DNA of 64,000 nucleotides from Tetragenococcus koreensis (GCF_003795145.1 NZ_CP027786.1:2656975-2720974); one strand, 5' to 3'. Numbered from the stretch's first letter, positions 8,661 through 17,924 are shown. The notes: generated from the sequence alone by a model not told the origin. Numbers and translations: made by a program.

Positions 8661-8689
8661 TTGAAAATGGCGCAAGAGTTCTTTATAAT
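8661..8689 (+). promoter_or_regulatory. Promoter of the KtrB-like transporter
   Basis: TTGAAA (8661-8666), 17 bp spacer, TATAAT (8684-8689). It lies immediately after the repeat and 34 bp before the start codon. Confidence 0.75.
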
Positions 8690-8722
8690 AAGCTTATTTC
8701 AGTAGAGGAGCTAGCTGTTACG

Positions 8723-10081
8723 ATGCAAAAAATTCAACGATTTCATTTAACCATTTTTCAAATAATATCACTTGGGTTTGCTAGCTTAATTTTGATAGGA
8801 ACGGGTATGTTAATGCTTCCTATTTCGTCTAAAAGTGGTGAATTTACTTCGTTTATAGACTCGCTTTTTACGGCTACATCGGCTACTTGTGTGACTGGCT
8901 TAACTACGCTTACAACGAGTGAACATTGGACTTTTTTTGGACAGGCGGTTATTTTGTTACTCATTGAAATCGGCGGCTTAGGCTTCATGTCAATTCCAGT
9001 GATGTTCTTTGTTCTTTCTAAAAGGAAGATTAGTTTAAGTATCCGCATGGTCCTGCGAGAAGCGTTAAATTCCGAAGAAATGTCTGGAGAAGTCCATTCG
9101 CTGCTACGCTTATTAAAAATTGCGCTTAGCATACAGGGGATAGGAATTATTCTATTAGCACTGCGTTTTGTTCCTCTGATGGGCTGGCAGAAGGGACTAT
9201 GGTATAGTCTTTTTCACGCTATTTCAAGTTTCTGTAATGCAGGGTTTGATTTATTTGGAAATAGTTTGGTTTCTTTTCAAAGGGATCCATGGATTTTAAT
9301 GGTGATAAGTATTTTAATTATCGCAGGGGGACTTGGCTTTTTTGTTTGGAGTAGCTTATTGTCCACAGCTCAACGAAAGTTCCACCTGAATCTGCACAGT
9401 CAAATCGCTCTTTTAGTGACTATTAGTTTATTAGTCTTAGGAACTTTGGGTTTTTTCATTACAGAATATCATAATCCTGTTCTCTTTGTTGAAGGGGATC
9501 CGGTAAAACGATTCTGTAATACTTTTTTTATGGCTGTTACGCCACGCACCGCTGGTTTTTTCTCTGTTGATTATGCTTTGATGACTCATGCGGGATTGAT
9601 GTTAACTATGATTTTGATGTTTATTGGAGGAACCTCTGGATCGACGGCTGGTGGTTTAAAGACGACAACACTTGGCGTATTACTAATTCGAATGCACAGT
9701 ACATTTAAAGGCCGAAGCCAGGCAGAGTTTCGCGGGCGTATGATTAAAGAAGGGACTGTTATGCGCGCGTTTAGTTTATTCTTTCTATTTTTAACACTTA
9801 TTATTTTAAGCACAATTATTCTTTCTGTCACAGAAACAATTCCTGATGTGAATGGTTTGGGGTTAGAATATATTGTATTTGAAGTAATTTCAGCAATTGG
9901 AACAGTAGGACTCACTATGGGTCTGACACCGGATTTAACAGATATTGGGAAAATAATCATTGTATTGTTAATGTTTATAGGTAGGGTAGGAGTGATGACC
10001 TTTTTCTTCTCCCTTGTTGTACGTGCAAATAAAAAAGAAGCAAAATTTAGATATCCAGAAGAAACGGTCATGATTGGCTAG
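8723..10081 (+). CDS. ktrB: TrkH/KtrB family potassium uptake subunit
   Basis: Membrane K+ translocating subunit of 452 residues. Four pore-loop signatures are visible: ATCVTGLTT, SFCNAGFDLFG, TPRTAGFFSVD and AIGTVGLTMGL, each with the selectivity-filter glycine. About eight or more hydrophobic segments surround them. KtrB normally works with the cytosolic RCK protein KtrA, which is not next to it here. GAGGAG lies 12 bases before ATG. K+ uptake matters in osmotic adaptation, and another osmotic regulator (BusR-like) is found at 23.6 kb. The gene is bracketed by two copies of a long intergenic repeat. Confidence 0.92.
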   Translation: MQKIQRFHLTIFQIISLGFASLILIGTGMLMLPISSKSGEFTSFIDSLFTATSATCVTGLTTLTTSEHWTFFGQAVILLLIEIGGLGFMSIPVMFFVLSKRKISLSIRMVLREALNSEEMSGEVHSLLRLLKIALSIQGIGIILLALRFVPLMGWQKGLWYSLFHAISSFCNAGFDLFGNSLVSFQRDPWILMVISILIIAGGLGFFVWSSLLSTAQRKFHLNLHSQIALLVTISLLVLGTLGFFITEYHNPVLFVEGDPVKRFCNTFFMAVTPRTAGFFSVDYALMTHAGLMLTMILMFIGGTSGSTAGGLKTTTLGVLLIRMHSTFKGRSQAEFRGRMIKEGTVMRAFSLFFLFLTLIILSTIILSVTETIPDVNGLGLEYIVFEVISAIGTVGLTMGLTPDLTDIGKIIIVLLMFIGRVGVMTFFFSLVVRANKKEAKFRYPEETVMIG

Positions 10082-10245
10082 TCATTTTGTTGGTAATTAA
10101 ACTTATGGTCTATTTTTAATAGAACATATAATGGAAATGATTCATATAAATAGGCATCCGTTTTTAGACGATAAATAAAATTTGCTTATTTGAATTTTTT
10201 GTCATTTAAAATAAAAATGTTCAAAGCATTGGACAACAATAAGGG

Positions 10246-10552
10246 TCTTTCAGTTGCTCTTTTCCTTTCCTATGCTTTATACTTTTCTTTAAGTGTAAAT
10301 TTTATTTATATTCCCTAGCGGTCAAATAAATAATAGATAACAGAAAAAAAGTTCGACAATCCACTATCCGAAAACGAAATCACAGATAATAGTTTAGAGA
10401 AACCTTATCCGAAAATTCGAACACGGAGAAAGAAATCGGAAAGTCTTATCCGAAAAATAAGAAGATAAACTTTCTCTTGCTAAATCAAGAATCGATTATC
10501 GTTTTATTCACTTTCTTTGCTCGATTGTCTAGTAAGAATTTTCTAGCGTTTA
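10246..10552. repeat. Long intergenic repeat, copy 2 (about 307 bp)
   Basis: Same orientation and ends as the copy at 8176-8643, but lacking about 161 bp that correspond to one internal unit. It ends 110 bp before the next gene. The remaining part of the gap (10082-10245, 10553-10661) shows no recognisable gene. Confidence 0.9.
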
Positions 10553-10661
10553 GAAAAATTACAATTACATTTTTTCTGGAATATGTTAGCATTAATTTAC
10601 AATGAGAATTAGCAAGTAAGGAAATTATAGCAGAAGACTTCTATCAAGGTAGGTGAAAATT

Positions 10662-11018
10662 ATGATCAGTAGAGAGGAAGTTTTTGAATTTATCAAAGAG
10701 AATTATAATGTGAAGCCTGATTACCCGTGGAAGATTTACTCAAACTACGCAGCATTGCGACATAACGACAATAAAAAGTGGTTCGGTTTGGTTATGAATA
10801 TAACAGAAGACAAATTAGGGCTAGCTGAAGATGAAGAAATTGACATATTGAACTTAAAAGTAAGAAAAGAATTTATCGGACCATTGAGAAAAAGGGGCGG
10901 AATTTACCCAGCGTATCATATGGATAAATCTAACTGGGTTAGTATTAATTTAAATGAAGTAAATTCTATCAATCATATTAAGGATTTAATTGCTGAAAGT
11001 TACGAATTAACAACATAA
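10662..11018 (+). CDS. MmcQ/YjbR family protein
   Basis: A 118-residue small protein of the MmcQ/YjbR (CyaY-like fold) family. The typical features are the N-terminal EEVFEFIKENYNVKPDYPW segment, the central KKWFGLVMNI strand and the C-terminal GIYPAYHMDKSNWVSINL. The function of the family is not established; a DNA-binding role has been suggested. ATG 10662 is chosen because AGGTGA lies 6-7 bases upstream, better than the GTG at 10653. It is single-gene, ended by a strong hairpin. Confidence 0.85.
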   Translation: MISREEVFEFIKENYNVKPDYPWKIYSNYAALRHNDNKKWFGLVMNITEDKLGLAEDEEIDILNLKVRKEFIGPLRKRGGIYPAYHMDKSNWVSINLNEVNSINHIKDLIAESYELTT

Positions 11019-11056
11019 AAAAGCGCTACGTCAACTTAAAAGACGCGGCGCTTTTT
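11019..11056. terminator. Bidirectional terminator
   Basis: AAAAAGCGC...GACG pairing with CGTC...GCGCTTTTT between convergent genes. Confidence 0.85.
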
Positions 11057-11068
11057 ATTGAGCTAAAC

Positions 11069-11620
11069 TTATTTATATTTACCAATTAAATCGATAAAGG
11101 CATCGACAAAGGTTTGTAGAAACTGAATCGTTCCTTCATTATTAATTTTACCATTTTCATCTAATAAGGTTGTGATATTTGCCAGATAAACTTCTGGTTG
11201 TTGCACAATTGGCATATCAAGAAATACTAGAGATTGGCGCAAATGATGGTTAGCACCGAACCCGCTTAGGTTTTTAGGAGAGTTACTAATAATACCTGCT
11301 GGTTTTTTCTTCCATACGCTATCTGCCATCGGGCGAGAACCAACATCAATGGCATTTTTCAAAACTCCAGGAACAGAACGGTTATATTCTGGTGTGACGA
11401 ATAAAACTGCGTCACATTGTTTTACTTTTTCCCGAAAAGTTGTCCATTCTTTAGGCGGCGTATTCTCATCATCTAAATCTTGATCATACAAAGGTAAGTC
11501 TCTAATAGAAATTATTTCTGGATCATAGCCTTCTGGGAATAATCCCATTACATTTTTTGCTACTTTACGGCTATAAGATTCTTTGCGTAAAGAACCTACA
11601 AGTACTGCAATTTTTGTCAT
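11069..11620 (-). CDS. NADPH-dependent FMN reductase family protein
   Basis: A 183-residue flavodoxin-like reductase. It shows the phosphate-binding motif LVGSLRKESYSRKVAKN near the N-terminus and the family motif PEYNRSVPGVLKNAIDVGSR in the middle. Such enzymes reduce FMN, azo dyes, quinones or chromate. ATG 11620 is preceded by AGGAG at suitable distance, better than the GTG three codons upstream. It is the last gene of a four-gene reverse-strand operon with SDR, aldo/keto reductase and VOC proteins, which points to reactive carbonyl or quinone detoxification. Confidence 0.88.
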   Translation of the reverse strand: MTKIAVLVGSLRKESYSRKVAKNVMGLFPEGYDPEIISIRDLPLYDQDLDDENTPPKEWTTFREKVKQCDAVLFVTPEYNRSVPGVLKNAIDVGSRPMADSVWKKKPAGIISNSPKNLSGFGANHHLRQSLVFLDMPIVQQPEVYLANITTLLDENGKINNEGTIQFLQTFVDAFIDLIGKYK

Positions 11621-11699
11621 TTCTAACACACTCCTAATGATTGATAATAATTTTTACAATTTAATTATAAGCCTTTTTTTGATTTTGTTCAAAAATTCC

Positions 11700-12221
11700 T
11701 TATGGTGTAAATCTTCTAGCTTCGCTATCGCTTGGATAATTGATTTTGTCTTGGTCATAACTTATAAGTTCGATTAAGGTTCCCCAAGGCAGATGACCGT
11801 AAACAAATTCTCCGCTGCCTTCTTCTGCGTCTCCTAATATGCCGCCAGGCTCTGACAATAATTCTCCACCTGCGTCAACAAATCTTTTAGCTGCTTGTTG
11901 CATATCATCGACATAAAAGCCAAAGTGCTGGATCCCTATATCAGAGGCAATTACTGGTTCTTTTTGTTCTGTATTTTGGTAGTTGAAAAGCTCAATGCTA
12001 GCTCCGTTGTCAAAGGCTAACATACGAACGTGGATAACTTGTGCGCCGGGCCTAACGCCTAATTTTTGCTCAACATCGGCGCCTTTCATAGGTTCATCAC
12101 CTAATTTTTTATTATCATAAGAAATTTTAGCGTCAAAGGCATCTTTGAAAAATTTTGTTGCTTCTTCAATGTCAGGAACGGTCATTCCAATATGATCAAT
12201 GCCGCGTGTAATACTCGCCAT
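11700..12221 (-). CDS. VOC family (glyoxalase-like) protein
   Basis: A 173-residue protein with paired beta-alpha-beta-beta-beta modules. The first starts GIDHIGMTVPDIEEATKFF and the second GIQHFGFYVDDMQQAAKRF. His residues in both and the terminal Glu in GTLIELISYD could bind a divalent metal. Members include glyoxalase I, dioxygenases and resistance proteins; the substrate cannot be told here. It sits 27 bp after the aldo/keto reductase gene in one operon. Confidence 0.85.
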   Translation of the reverse strand: MASITRGIDHIGMTVPDIEEATKFFKDAFDAKISYDNKKLGDEPMKGADVEQKLGVRPGAQVIHVRMLAFDNGASIELFNYQNTEQKEPVIASDIGIQHFGFYVDDMQQAAKRFVDAGGELLSEPGGILGDAEEGSGEFVYGHLPWGTLIELISYDQDKINYPSDSEARRFTP

Positions 12222-12248
12222 ATTTAAAACACTCCTTAAAAAATTTAT

Positions 12249-13181
12249 TTAATTAAAAACAGCATTGATTTTCTCAATATCTGCTTCTGTTAAGTTTACA
12301 TTCATTGTTTGAAGGTTCGAATCCAGTTGTTCTGGACGTTTCGCTCCAGGGATAATTGCATCTATCACTGGAAGGTTTAAATAGAAAGCTAGAACAACAT
12401 TGGCAACATCGACTTGGTGTTTTTGGGCAATTGGACGTAATTCGTCGACTTTGATTAAGTTTTGCTTGAAATTTTCTCCTTGAAAATCTTCAGAACCCGC
12501 TCTTAAATCATCAAAGGTGTCTTCTTCACTGTATTTTCCTGCTAATAAACCACTTGCCAGTGGGAAATAAGGGATAAAAGTAATGCCGTTTTCTTTTAGA
12601 TAAGGGAAGAGTTCATCTTCAGCTTCACGATGAAGAAGACTATATTGTCCTTGGAATACATCGATGCCGCCATTTTTATTGGCTTCCTTGAGTTGATCGA
12701 GGGTAAAGTTTGAAACACCAATCGCTTTGATTTTTCCTTGCTCTTTTAATTCTTTCAACGTCGCAATGGCTTCATCCTTAGGTGTGTTTTCATCAGGATA
12801 ATGTAGATAAAATAAATCGATATAGTCTGTTTGCAGTCTTTTTAAAGCCACATCAACAGCTTCTCTTATAAATGCTGGACTATTATCTAACACATAATCG
12901 CCATTTTCTTTCCTATGAGCGGCTTTAGTCGCGATGACTAAATCTTCTCGGTTACCCATTTCACTAACCACTTGTCCAATAAGTTCTTCTGACCGTCCAA
13001 AACCATAGTAAAAAGCTGTATCGATAAAATTGAATCCTTTATTAATCGCATCTTTTAATAATTGTTTGTTTTGTTCTTCATCAAGATTTGGATAAAGGTT
13101 ATGCCCGCCAATGGCGTTTGTTCCTATTCCAATCGGATTAATTTCTAAGCCTGTATTGCCAAGTTCTACTGTGTAAGCCAT
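12249..13181 (-). CDS. Aldo/keto reductase
   Basis: A 310-residue TIM-barrel NADPH oxidoreductase. The catalytic tetrad can be traced: Asp and Tyr in [14 protein letters not shown] (about 52-57), Lys in VIATKAAHR and His in [10 protein letters not shown]. The cofactor region [15 protein letters not shown] lies near the C-terminus. It probably reduces small aldehydes or ketones. It is the second gene of the reverse-strand operon and has AGGAG before ATG. Confidence 0.92.
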   Translation of the reverse strand: MAYTVELGNTGLEINPIGIGTNAIGGHNLYPNLDEEQNKQLLKDAINKGFNFIDTAFYYGFGRSEELIGQVVSEMGNREDLVIATKAAHRKENGDYVLDNSPAFIREAVDVALKRLQTDYIDLFYLHYPDENTPKDEAIATLKELKEQGKIKAIGVSNFTLDQLKEANKNGGIDVFQGQYSLLHREAEDELFPYLKENGITFIPYFPLASGLLAGKYSEEDTFDDLRAGSEDFQGENFKQNLIKVDELRPIAQKHQVDVANVVLAFYLNLPVIDAIIPGAKRPEQLDSNLQTMNVNLTEADIEKINAVFN

Positions 13182-13218
13182 AAATACTCTCCTTATAAAT
13201 GCAAATTTTTATTTTAAC

Positions 13219-14007
13219 TTATCCTTTTAATAGTGTTTCGCCGCCATCAACCACAATTTGCGCTCCTGTTATACGCTTTGCTGCATCTGAGGCTAAAAAT
13301 GCGAAGGTATTTGCGATCGCATCTGCTTGATTTTTCTTTTCCCCAAGTGGGATGGCTAACTCAGGTACTTCGTGAACTGGCGTTAATTTATCTAATTGTT
13401 CTGAAAAACTACCGGAATCAAAAATATTGGTTTCAGAAGCCCCTGGATTAATACTATTTACTCGGATATTATATTGCGAAAGCTCATAAGCTGCCATTCT
13501 AGCAAATGCAGTAATCGCCGCTTTTGACGTACTATAAGCTGTAAAGCCTAATTGGGAAAATTGACGAACACCACTAACTGAAGCAGTGACGATAATACTA
13601 CCGCCGTTTTCCTTCATATAAGGAATGGCTGCTTGTACGACATGAAACCCACCATTGATATTTGTGTTAATGGTTTTAGTCCAATCGTTTTCCGCAAAAT
13701 CTTCGATCGGAGAAACACGACCTAGTATGCCGGCATTGGAATAAACAACATCTATTGTTTGATAGGCGTCTCCGACAGCTCGAAAAGCGATTTTTATTTG
13801 TTTTTCGTCGGTAACATCTGTATGTGAGAAAGATAGTGTTTCTGTGCCATATGAACCAATTTCTTTTGCAGTTTCTGTTAAATCATCTTTATCGATTAAA
13901 GCAAGTGCTCTAGCGCCTTCTTGAGCGGCACGAATAGCTGAAGCTTTGCCAAAGCCTGAAGCAGCGCCAGTGATAACAATGACCTTATCTTCAAGTGAAT
14001 TTGACAT
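13219..14007 (-). CDS. Short-chain dehydrogenase/reductase
   Basis: A 262-residue classical SDR. It has the cofactor motif TGAASGFG near residues 13-20, the NAG motif (SNAGILG), the catalytic Ser in VTASVSG and the YSTSK Tyr/Lys pair. ATG 14007 follows AAAGGAG; a further upstream ATG gives an unsupported 15-residue extension. It is the first gene of the four-gene operon, transcribed away from the AraC regulator at 14234, which is the likely controller. Confidence 0.92.
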   Translation of the reverse strand: MSNSLEDKVIVITGAASGFGKASAIRAAQEGARALALIDKDDLTETAKEIGSYGTETLSFSHTDVTDEKQIKIAFRAVGDAYQTIDVVYSNAGILGRVSPIEDFAENDWTKTINTNINGGFHVVQAAIPYMKENGGSIIVTASVSGVRQFSQLGFTAYSTSKAAITAFARMAAYELSQYNIRVNSINPGASETNIFDSGSFSEQLDKLTPVHEVPELAIPLGEKKNQADAIANTFAFLASDAAKRITGAQIVVDGGETLLKG

Positions 14008-14172
14008 ACTCCCATCTCCTTTCAAAGTTAGCTTATTAAAATGTTGATGCATTTGTTAGTAATTTATACAAATATATCTCAACTAATCTTAGTGTAGTCC
14101 TAATTTAACTATAAAGTACATGCTTTATTTTGGCAAAATACATAAAAAGATGATAGATATTGCGATTCCGTC

Positions 14173-14201
14173 TTGAGTTTTTTAATAAATCGTTTTATGA
14201 T
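14173..14201 (+). promoter_or_regulatory. Promoter of the AraC family regulator
   Basis: TTGAGT (14173-14178), 17 bp, TATGAT (14196-14201), 32 bp before the start codon. The 226 bp divergent region probably also holds the operon promoter on the other strand. Confidence 0.6.
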
Positions 14202-14233
14202 TTGTGTATTATCTAAGTGAGAGGAGTTTAAAA

Positions 14234-15055
14234 ATGGAGATAATAAAAGAGCCCCAATTAGATTATTTAGGAACAGTAGCCAATAGCCCCCAATGGACTT
14301 TCCCATTACACGAACATTGTAATCACTGCGAATTAGTTATTATCTTAAATGGAAAAGGAAGGATGATCATTAACGACAAAATCCATTATGTAGAAAGAGG
14401 AGATGTGATCATTTACAATTCTAAAACGTTACATGAAGAATTTTCCAACGCCCAGTCTCCCATTGAATTTATTTATTTTGGTATTCGATCTTTGAAAATA
14501 AAAGAATTAGAAGACAATACCATCCTTCCGATCAAATGTAATCCAAAAATGAATATGGGAAAGTATTTTCCTACAATTGAAACACTGGTCTCTTTAATTT
14601 ATAAAGAATTTTCAGATAAAAAAGAAGGTTTTGAATCGATTTGCTCCGCACAATTAAGTACAATTATCCACCTCATTCACCGTGTATCTTTTCGAAACGA
14701 AAGAAAAAATAAATTTGAACCCATTAATAGCCAATTAATTAAAAAATATTTAGATGAAAATTACAAAAAAGAATTACAATTAAAAGATATTGCTAAGGAG
14801 TTCAACATAAGCACTTATTACCTTTCTCATCTATTTTTCGAGAGTTACCAAGTTTCACCAATTAATTATATTAATAATAGACGGATAGGCGAAGCAAAAC
14901 TTTTATTACTCAATACGAATAAAAAAATCAAAGAAATTGCGAACTTGCTTGGCTACACTGACGAAAATTATTTTTCTCATTTTTTTAAGAATAAAACCGG
15001 AGAATCACCACTAAACTATAAAAAGAACGAGTTAACCAGAAGGATTTCTAACTAA
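14234..15055 (+). CDS. AraC family transcriptional regulator
   Basis: A 273-residue regulator with an N-terminal cupin sensor (FPLHEHCNHCELVIILNGKGRMII) and a C-terminal double helix-turn-helix (residues about 175-270: LKDIAKEFNISTYYLSHLF and IKEIANLLGYTDENYFSHFFK). GAGAGGAG precedes ATG 14234. It is divergent from the SDR-AKR-VOC-FMN reductase operon and most likely activates it in response to an unknown small molecule. Confidence 0.92.
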   Translation: MEIIKEPQLDYLGTVANSPQWTFPLHEHCNHCELVIILNGKGRMIINDKIHYVERGDVIIYNSKTLHEEFSNAQSPIEFIYFGIRSLKIKELEDNTILPIKCNPKMNMGKYFPTIETLVSLIYKEFSDKKEGFESICSAQLSTIIHLIHRVSFRNERKNKFEPINSQLIKKYLDENYKKELQLKDIAKEFNISTYYLSHLFFESYQVSPINYINNRRIGEAKLLLLNTNKKIKEIANLLGYTDENYFSHFFKNKTGESPLNYKKNELTRRISN

Positions 15056-15104
15056 TGGTTTGCAAAAATGAATAAACTTTATTGAAAACACAATCAGAAA
15101 GCTG

Positions 15105-15152
15105 AAAATACTAATAAGAAAAATCGACAGCAATTTTTCATTAGTATTTTTT
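15105..15152 (+). terminator. Terminator after the AraC gene
   Basis: AATACTAAT...GAAAAAT pairs with ATTTTTC-ATTAGTATT and is followed by a T run. Confidence 0.8.
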
Positions 15153-15255
15153 CTTTTTCAAACAAATGCATTGACTAGGCACAACGATCTTGCTACACTA
15201 TCTCGGTGTCTTTTTACAGGTATTTTCAAATAATAAAAGTAAAGGAGTGATAATA

Positions 15256-15369
15256 GTGACTTGGATTTTGGAATGGGGAGAAAAATGCAAACCAAAGCTG
15301 GGAAAACACCTGAAAAAATTTAATGGCTTGTATATACCAAGCCACTATTATTACTTTAAAACAATTTAA
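15256..15369 (+). CDS. Possible 37-residue leader peptide of the MFS gene
   Basis: A GTG preceded by AAAGGAG opens a 37-codon Lys/Tyr-rich frame that ends 18 bp before the transporter start. The strong ribosome site is the main support. It could be an attenuating leader for the exporter or a relic. The rest of the 15056-15387 gap contains only the terminator at 15105. Confidence 0.35.
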   Translation: MTWILEWGEKCKPKLGKHLKKFNGLYIPSHYYYFKTI

Positions 15370-15387
15370 TGAACGAGGTGTTTTCCC

Positions 15388-16581
15388 ATGCAAAAGTTTA
15401 AAGTTCAAAGTTTCATCTTAATTTTAGTTTCTTTTCTGTTAGGTTTTAGTGAATTTATTATTGTCGGTATTTTAGATGATGTAGCAGCATCTTTTGCCGT
15501 TGATGTATCTACTGCCGGTTATCTGGTAACGATTTTTGCTTTAGCTTACGCCATTAGCACACCCATCGTCACTACTTTCATCGGACAACGACGGTTACTA
15601 AATGTTTTGCTCTTATTAATGGGCATTTTTACCATAGGAAATTTAGTCACAGCTCTAGCTCCAACTTACACTATTTTAACCATTTCTCGTGTGGTAGTCG
15701 CGATTGTTTCTGGCTCAGGGATTTCTGTGATTATGGCTTTTGGTACCTATCTAGCGCCTTTAGAAAAACGTGCTTGGCTAGTTGCTTGGATATTTTCTGG
15801 TTTTAGCATTGCTTCTGTTTTTGGTGTTCCTTTGGGTACCTTGCTAAGTACGCAATTTGGATGGCGTTCTGCATTTTATTTAATCACGGTGCTTAGTTTT
15901 ATTCTGTTGTTTTTTATTAAAATAAGTCTTCCAGGTGATCTTCGACAATCGACTTCAGATTCCAACCGAATTTCTGATCAATTAGCAATTTTTAAAGATC
16001 GACGGATTCAATTAAGTGTTTTCTTAACGATGTTTAGTTTAGCTGGGATCTATGTTGTTTACACTTATTTACGTCCTATTTTTTCTACTGAATTAAACAT
16101 CGCGCCTTCTTTAATTACCTTAGCTTTTACTGCTTATGGTTTCATGTCACTTTTAAGTAATCAATTGAGCGGAAAAATCGCCGAAAAACGTGGATTATTA
16201 ACGATGCCTAAGGTTTATATTGCCGAAATTTTCATATTAGGGTTTTTGCCCTTACTCTTAAATATTCGCTGGTTAGGTTTTCTTGACTTAATGCTTTTAG
16301 GTTTGACCATGTATTTAATTAATTCTCCTATTCAGTTGCATATTTTAGGAATTGCTGAAAAAGAGTTTCCTCAATCGATGGTGTTAGCTTCTTCCTTTAA
16401 TTCGATTTTCTCTAATATCGGGATTGCGATAGGTTCTGCTTTAGGCGGACAAATTGGACAAAATTTTGGTATGCAAGCTTTGGGTCCCGGTGGTGCAGTT
16501 CTTGCTGCAATTACATTAGTATTAACTTTGATGTTGAATCGCAAGAATGCCAAAGTTTCTGCTGAAAGGGTAGAAGTTTAA
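15388..16581 (+). CDS. MFS transporter, DHA1 drug efflux type
   Basis: A 397-residue twelve-helix transporter. Motif A-like text is degenerate, but the DHA1 pattern GFSEFIIVGILDDVAASF, the motif C-like region in helix 5 (GFSIASVFGVPLGTLLSTQFGWRS) and the repeat in the second half (IAIGSALGGQIGQNFG) are clear. The family exports sugars, arabinose-type compounds or drugs. GAGGTG precedes ATG. A good terminator follows. Confidence 0.88.
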   Translation: MQKFKVQSFILILVSFLLGFSEFIIVGILDDVAASFAVDVSTAGYLVTIFALAYAISTPIVTTFIGQRRLLNVLLLLMGIFTIGNLVTALAPTYTILTISRVVVAIVSGSGISVIMAFGTYLAPLEKRAWLVAWIFSGFSIASVFGVPLGTLLSTQFGWRSAFYLITVLSFILLFFIKISLPGDLRQSTSDSNRISDQLAIFKDRRIQLSVFLTMFSLAGIYVVYTYLRPIFSTELNIAPSLITLAFTAYGFMSLLSNQLSGKIAEKRGLLTMPKVYIAEIFILGFLPLLLNIRWLGFLDLMLLGLTMYLINSPIQLHILGIAEKEFPQSMVLASSFNSIFSNIGIAIGSALGGQIGQNFGMQALGPGGAVLAAITLVLTLMLNRKNAKVSAERVEV

Positions 16582-16587
16582 TACTAA

Positions 16588-16632
16588 GAAAATGTGTGCT
16601 TTTCAAAGAATGAAAAGCGTACATTTTTTATA
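16588..16632 (+). terminator. Terminator after the MFS gene
   Basis: AAAATGTGTGCTTTTCA pairs with TGAAAAGCGTACATTTTTT around a 5-base loop. Confidence 0.85.
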
Positions 16633-16663
16633 ATGGCTCTCTTTTTCGTAGATTAAATAATAT

Positions 16664-16700
16664 TGTGCACGTTTACACATAAATATAGCTATGTTAATAT
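16664..16700 (+). promoter_or_regulatory. Promoter with overlapping CcpA cre-like site
   Basis: TTTACA (16672-16677), 17 bp, TAATAT (16695-16700). On the reverse strand 16664-16677 reads TGTAAACGTGCACA, 13 of 14 positions of the cre consensus TGWAANCGNTNWCA. Its overlap with the -35 box predicts carbon catabolite repression. Confidence 0.65.
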
Positions 16701-16749
16701 GTAATTGCTTACAAATATAAAATTATTTGTTTACGAGGAGGAATTGTTT

Positions 16750-17835
16750 ATGACAAGCGAAGAAAAAACATTACCAACCACTACTAGAAGTGCTGTGTTG
16801 CAAAAAGTTTTTGATTTAGAAGTAAAAGATACACCGATCAAAAAGATGGAACCCACCGACGTGATGATCAAAATAATGGCTGTGGGCATTTGCGGTTCGG
16901 ATGTTCATTATTATGATACTGGTCGAATTGGCAATTTTGTCCTTGAAGCACCTTTAATTATGGGTCACGAAAGCGCTGGACAAATTGTCGCTGTAGGAAA
17001 TGAGGTCCAAGATTTTAAAGTAGGGGATCGCGTCGCTATTGAACCAGGAATTCCATGCGGGAAGTGTGAATATTGCCGCACAGGTCGTTATAATTTGTGT
17101 CCAGATATGGAATTTATGGCTACACCGCCAGTAGACGGTGATTTGACGCAATATATTACCTATCCTGCAGATTTTGTTTATCCTATTCCTGACGATATGT
17201 CTTATGAAGTAGGGTCATTAAGTGAACCTTTTTCTGTGAGCGTTCACGCTGCCCAATTGATGGATATCCAACCAGGAAAAACAGTGTTTATCTCTGGCGC
17301 AGGCCCAGTTGGTTTGTTGTCGATCCTTGCTGCTAAAGCTTTCAACGCTGGAGACATTATCATCAGCGATGCGGAAGAGAGTCGCCTAGCAATGGCCAAA
17401 GAATTTGGTGCTGCACATACAATTGATGTCACTAAAAAAGATGTCAAAGAAGAAGTTAAATCGTTTACAGATGGCGAAGGTGTGGATTATGTCATGGAAG
17501 CTTCTGGTAATAATGGTGCTGAAAGTGACGCTTTATTGACGCTTAAACCAGGGGGCAAAATTGCTTACATTGGCATGCCTGCCCAAGATACAACACCGCT
17601 AGACATTACCTTTATGACTACCAATGAACCACAAATTTTTGGCGTATTCCGATATGCGAATACTTATCCATTAGCGATTGAGATTTTACATGGCCAAATG
17701 GAACTAGCCAACCGCTTGCTTACAGATTTCTATAGTCTAGATGAAGTAACCGACGCTTTTGAACGGACGCGTACCGGTAAGTCAGATTCACTTAAAACGA
17801 TCATTTATCCGAATGAAAAATTACGCGATGAATAA
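16750..17835 (+). CDS. Zinc-dependent polyol dehydrogenase (sorbitol/xylitol dehydrogenase-like)
   Basis: A 361-residue MDR enzyme oxidising polyols such as sorbitol, xylitol or L-iditol with NAD. The catalytic zinc ligands lie in GICGSDVHYYD and GHESAG, followed by the conserved Glu in SEPFSV. The structural zinc lobe is CGKCEYCRTGRYNLC. The Rossmann motif is GAGPVGLLSILAAK near residue 175. GAGGAGG precedes ATG 16750. A cre-like site over the promoter fits control by sugar supply. No transporter or kinase for a polyol is adjacent. Confidence 0.92.
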   Translation: MTSEEKTLPTTTRSAVLQKVFDLEVKDTPIKKMEPTDVMIKIMAVGICGSDVHYYDTGRIGNFVLEAPLIMGHESAGQIVAVGNEVQDFKVGDRVAIEPGIPCGKCEYCRTGRYNLCPDMEFMATPPVDGDLTQYITYPADFVYPIPDDMSYEVGSLSEPFSVSVHAAQLMDIQPGKTVFISGAGPVGLLSILAAKAFNAGDIIISDAEESRLAMAKEFGAAHTIDVTKKDVKEEVKSFTDGEGVDYVMEASGNNGAESDALLTLKPGGKIAYIGMPAQDTTPLDITFMTTNEPQIFGVFRYANTYPLAIEILHGQMELANRLLTDFYSLDEVTDAFERTRTGKSDSLKTIIYPNEKLRDE

Positions 17836-17888
17836 GTGTAGTTTATAAGAAATTTAGCAAAAGTTAAAATGGACAGTTATTAATTTTT

Positions 17889-17924
17889 GAGCAGTCACGT
17901 TAATTTAGAGTGACTGCTCTTTTT
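17889..17924 (+). terminator. Terminator after the polyol dehydrogenase gene
   Basis: GAGCAGTCAC pairs with GTGACTGCTC, followed by T5. Confidence 0.9.

Noticed and set aside
9586..10071. Reverse-strand frame of 161 codons opposite ktrB
   Set aside because: Antisense to a conserved membrane protein and without start signals.
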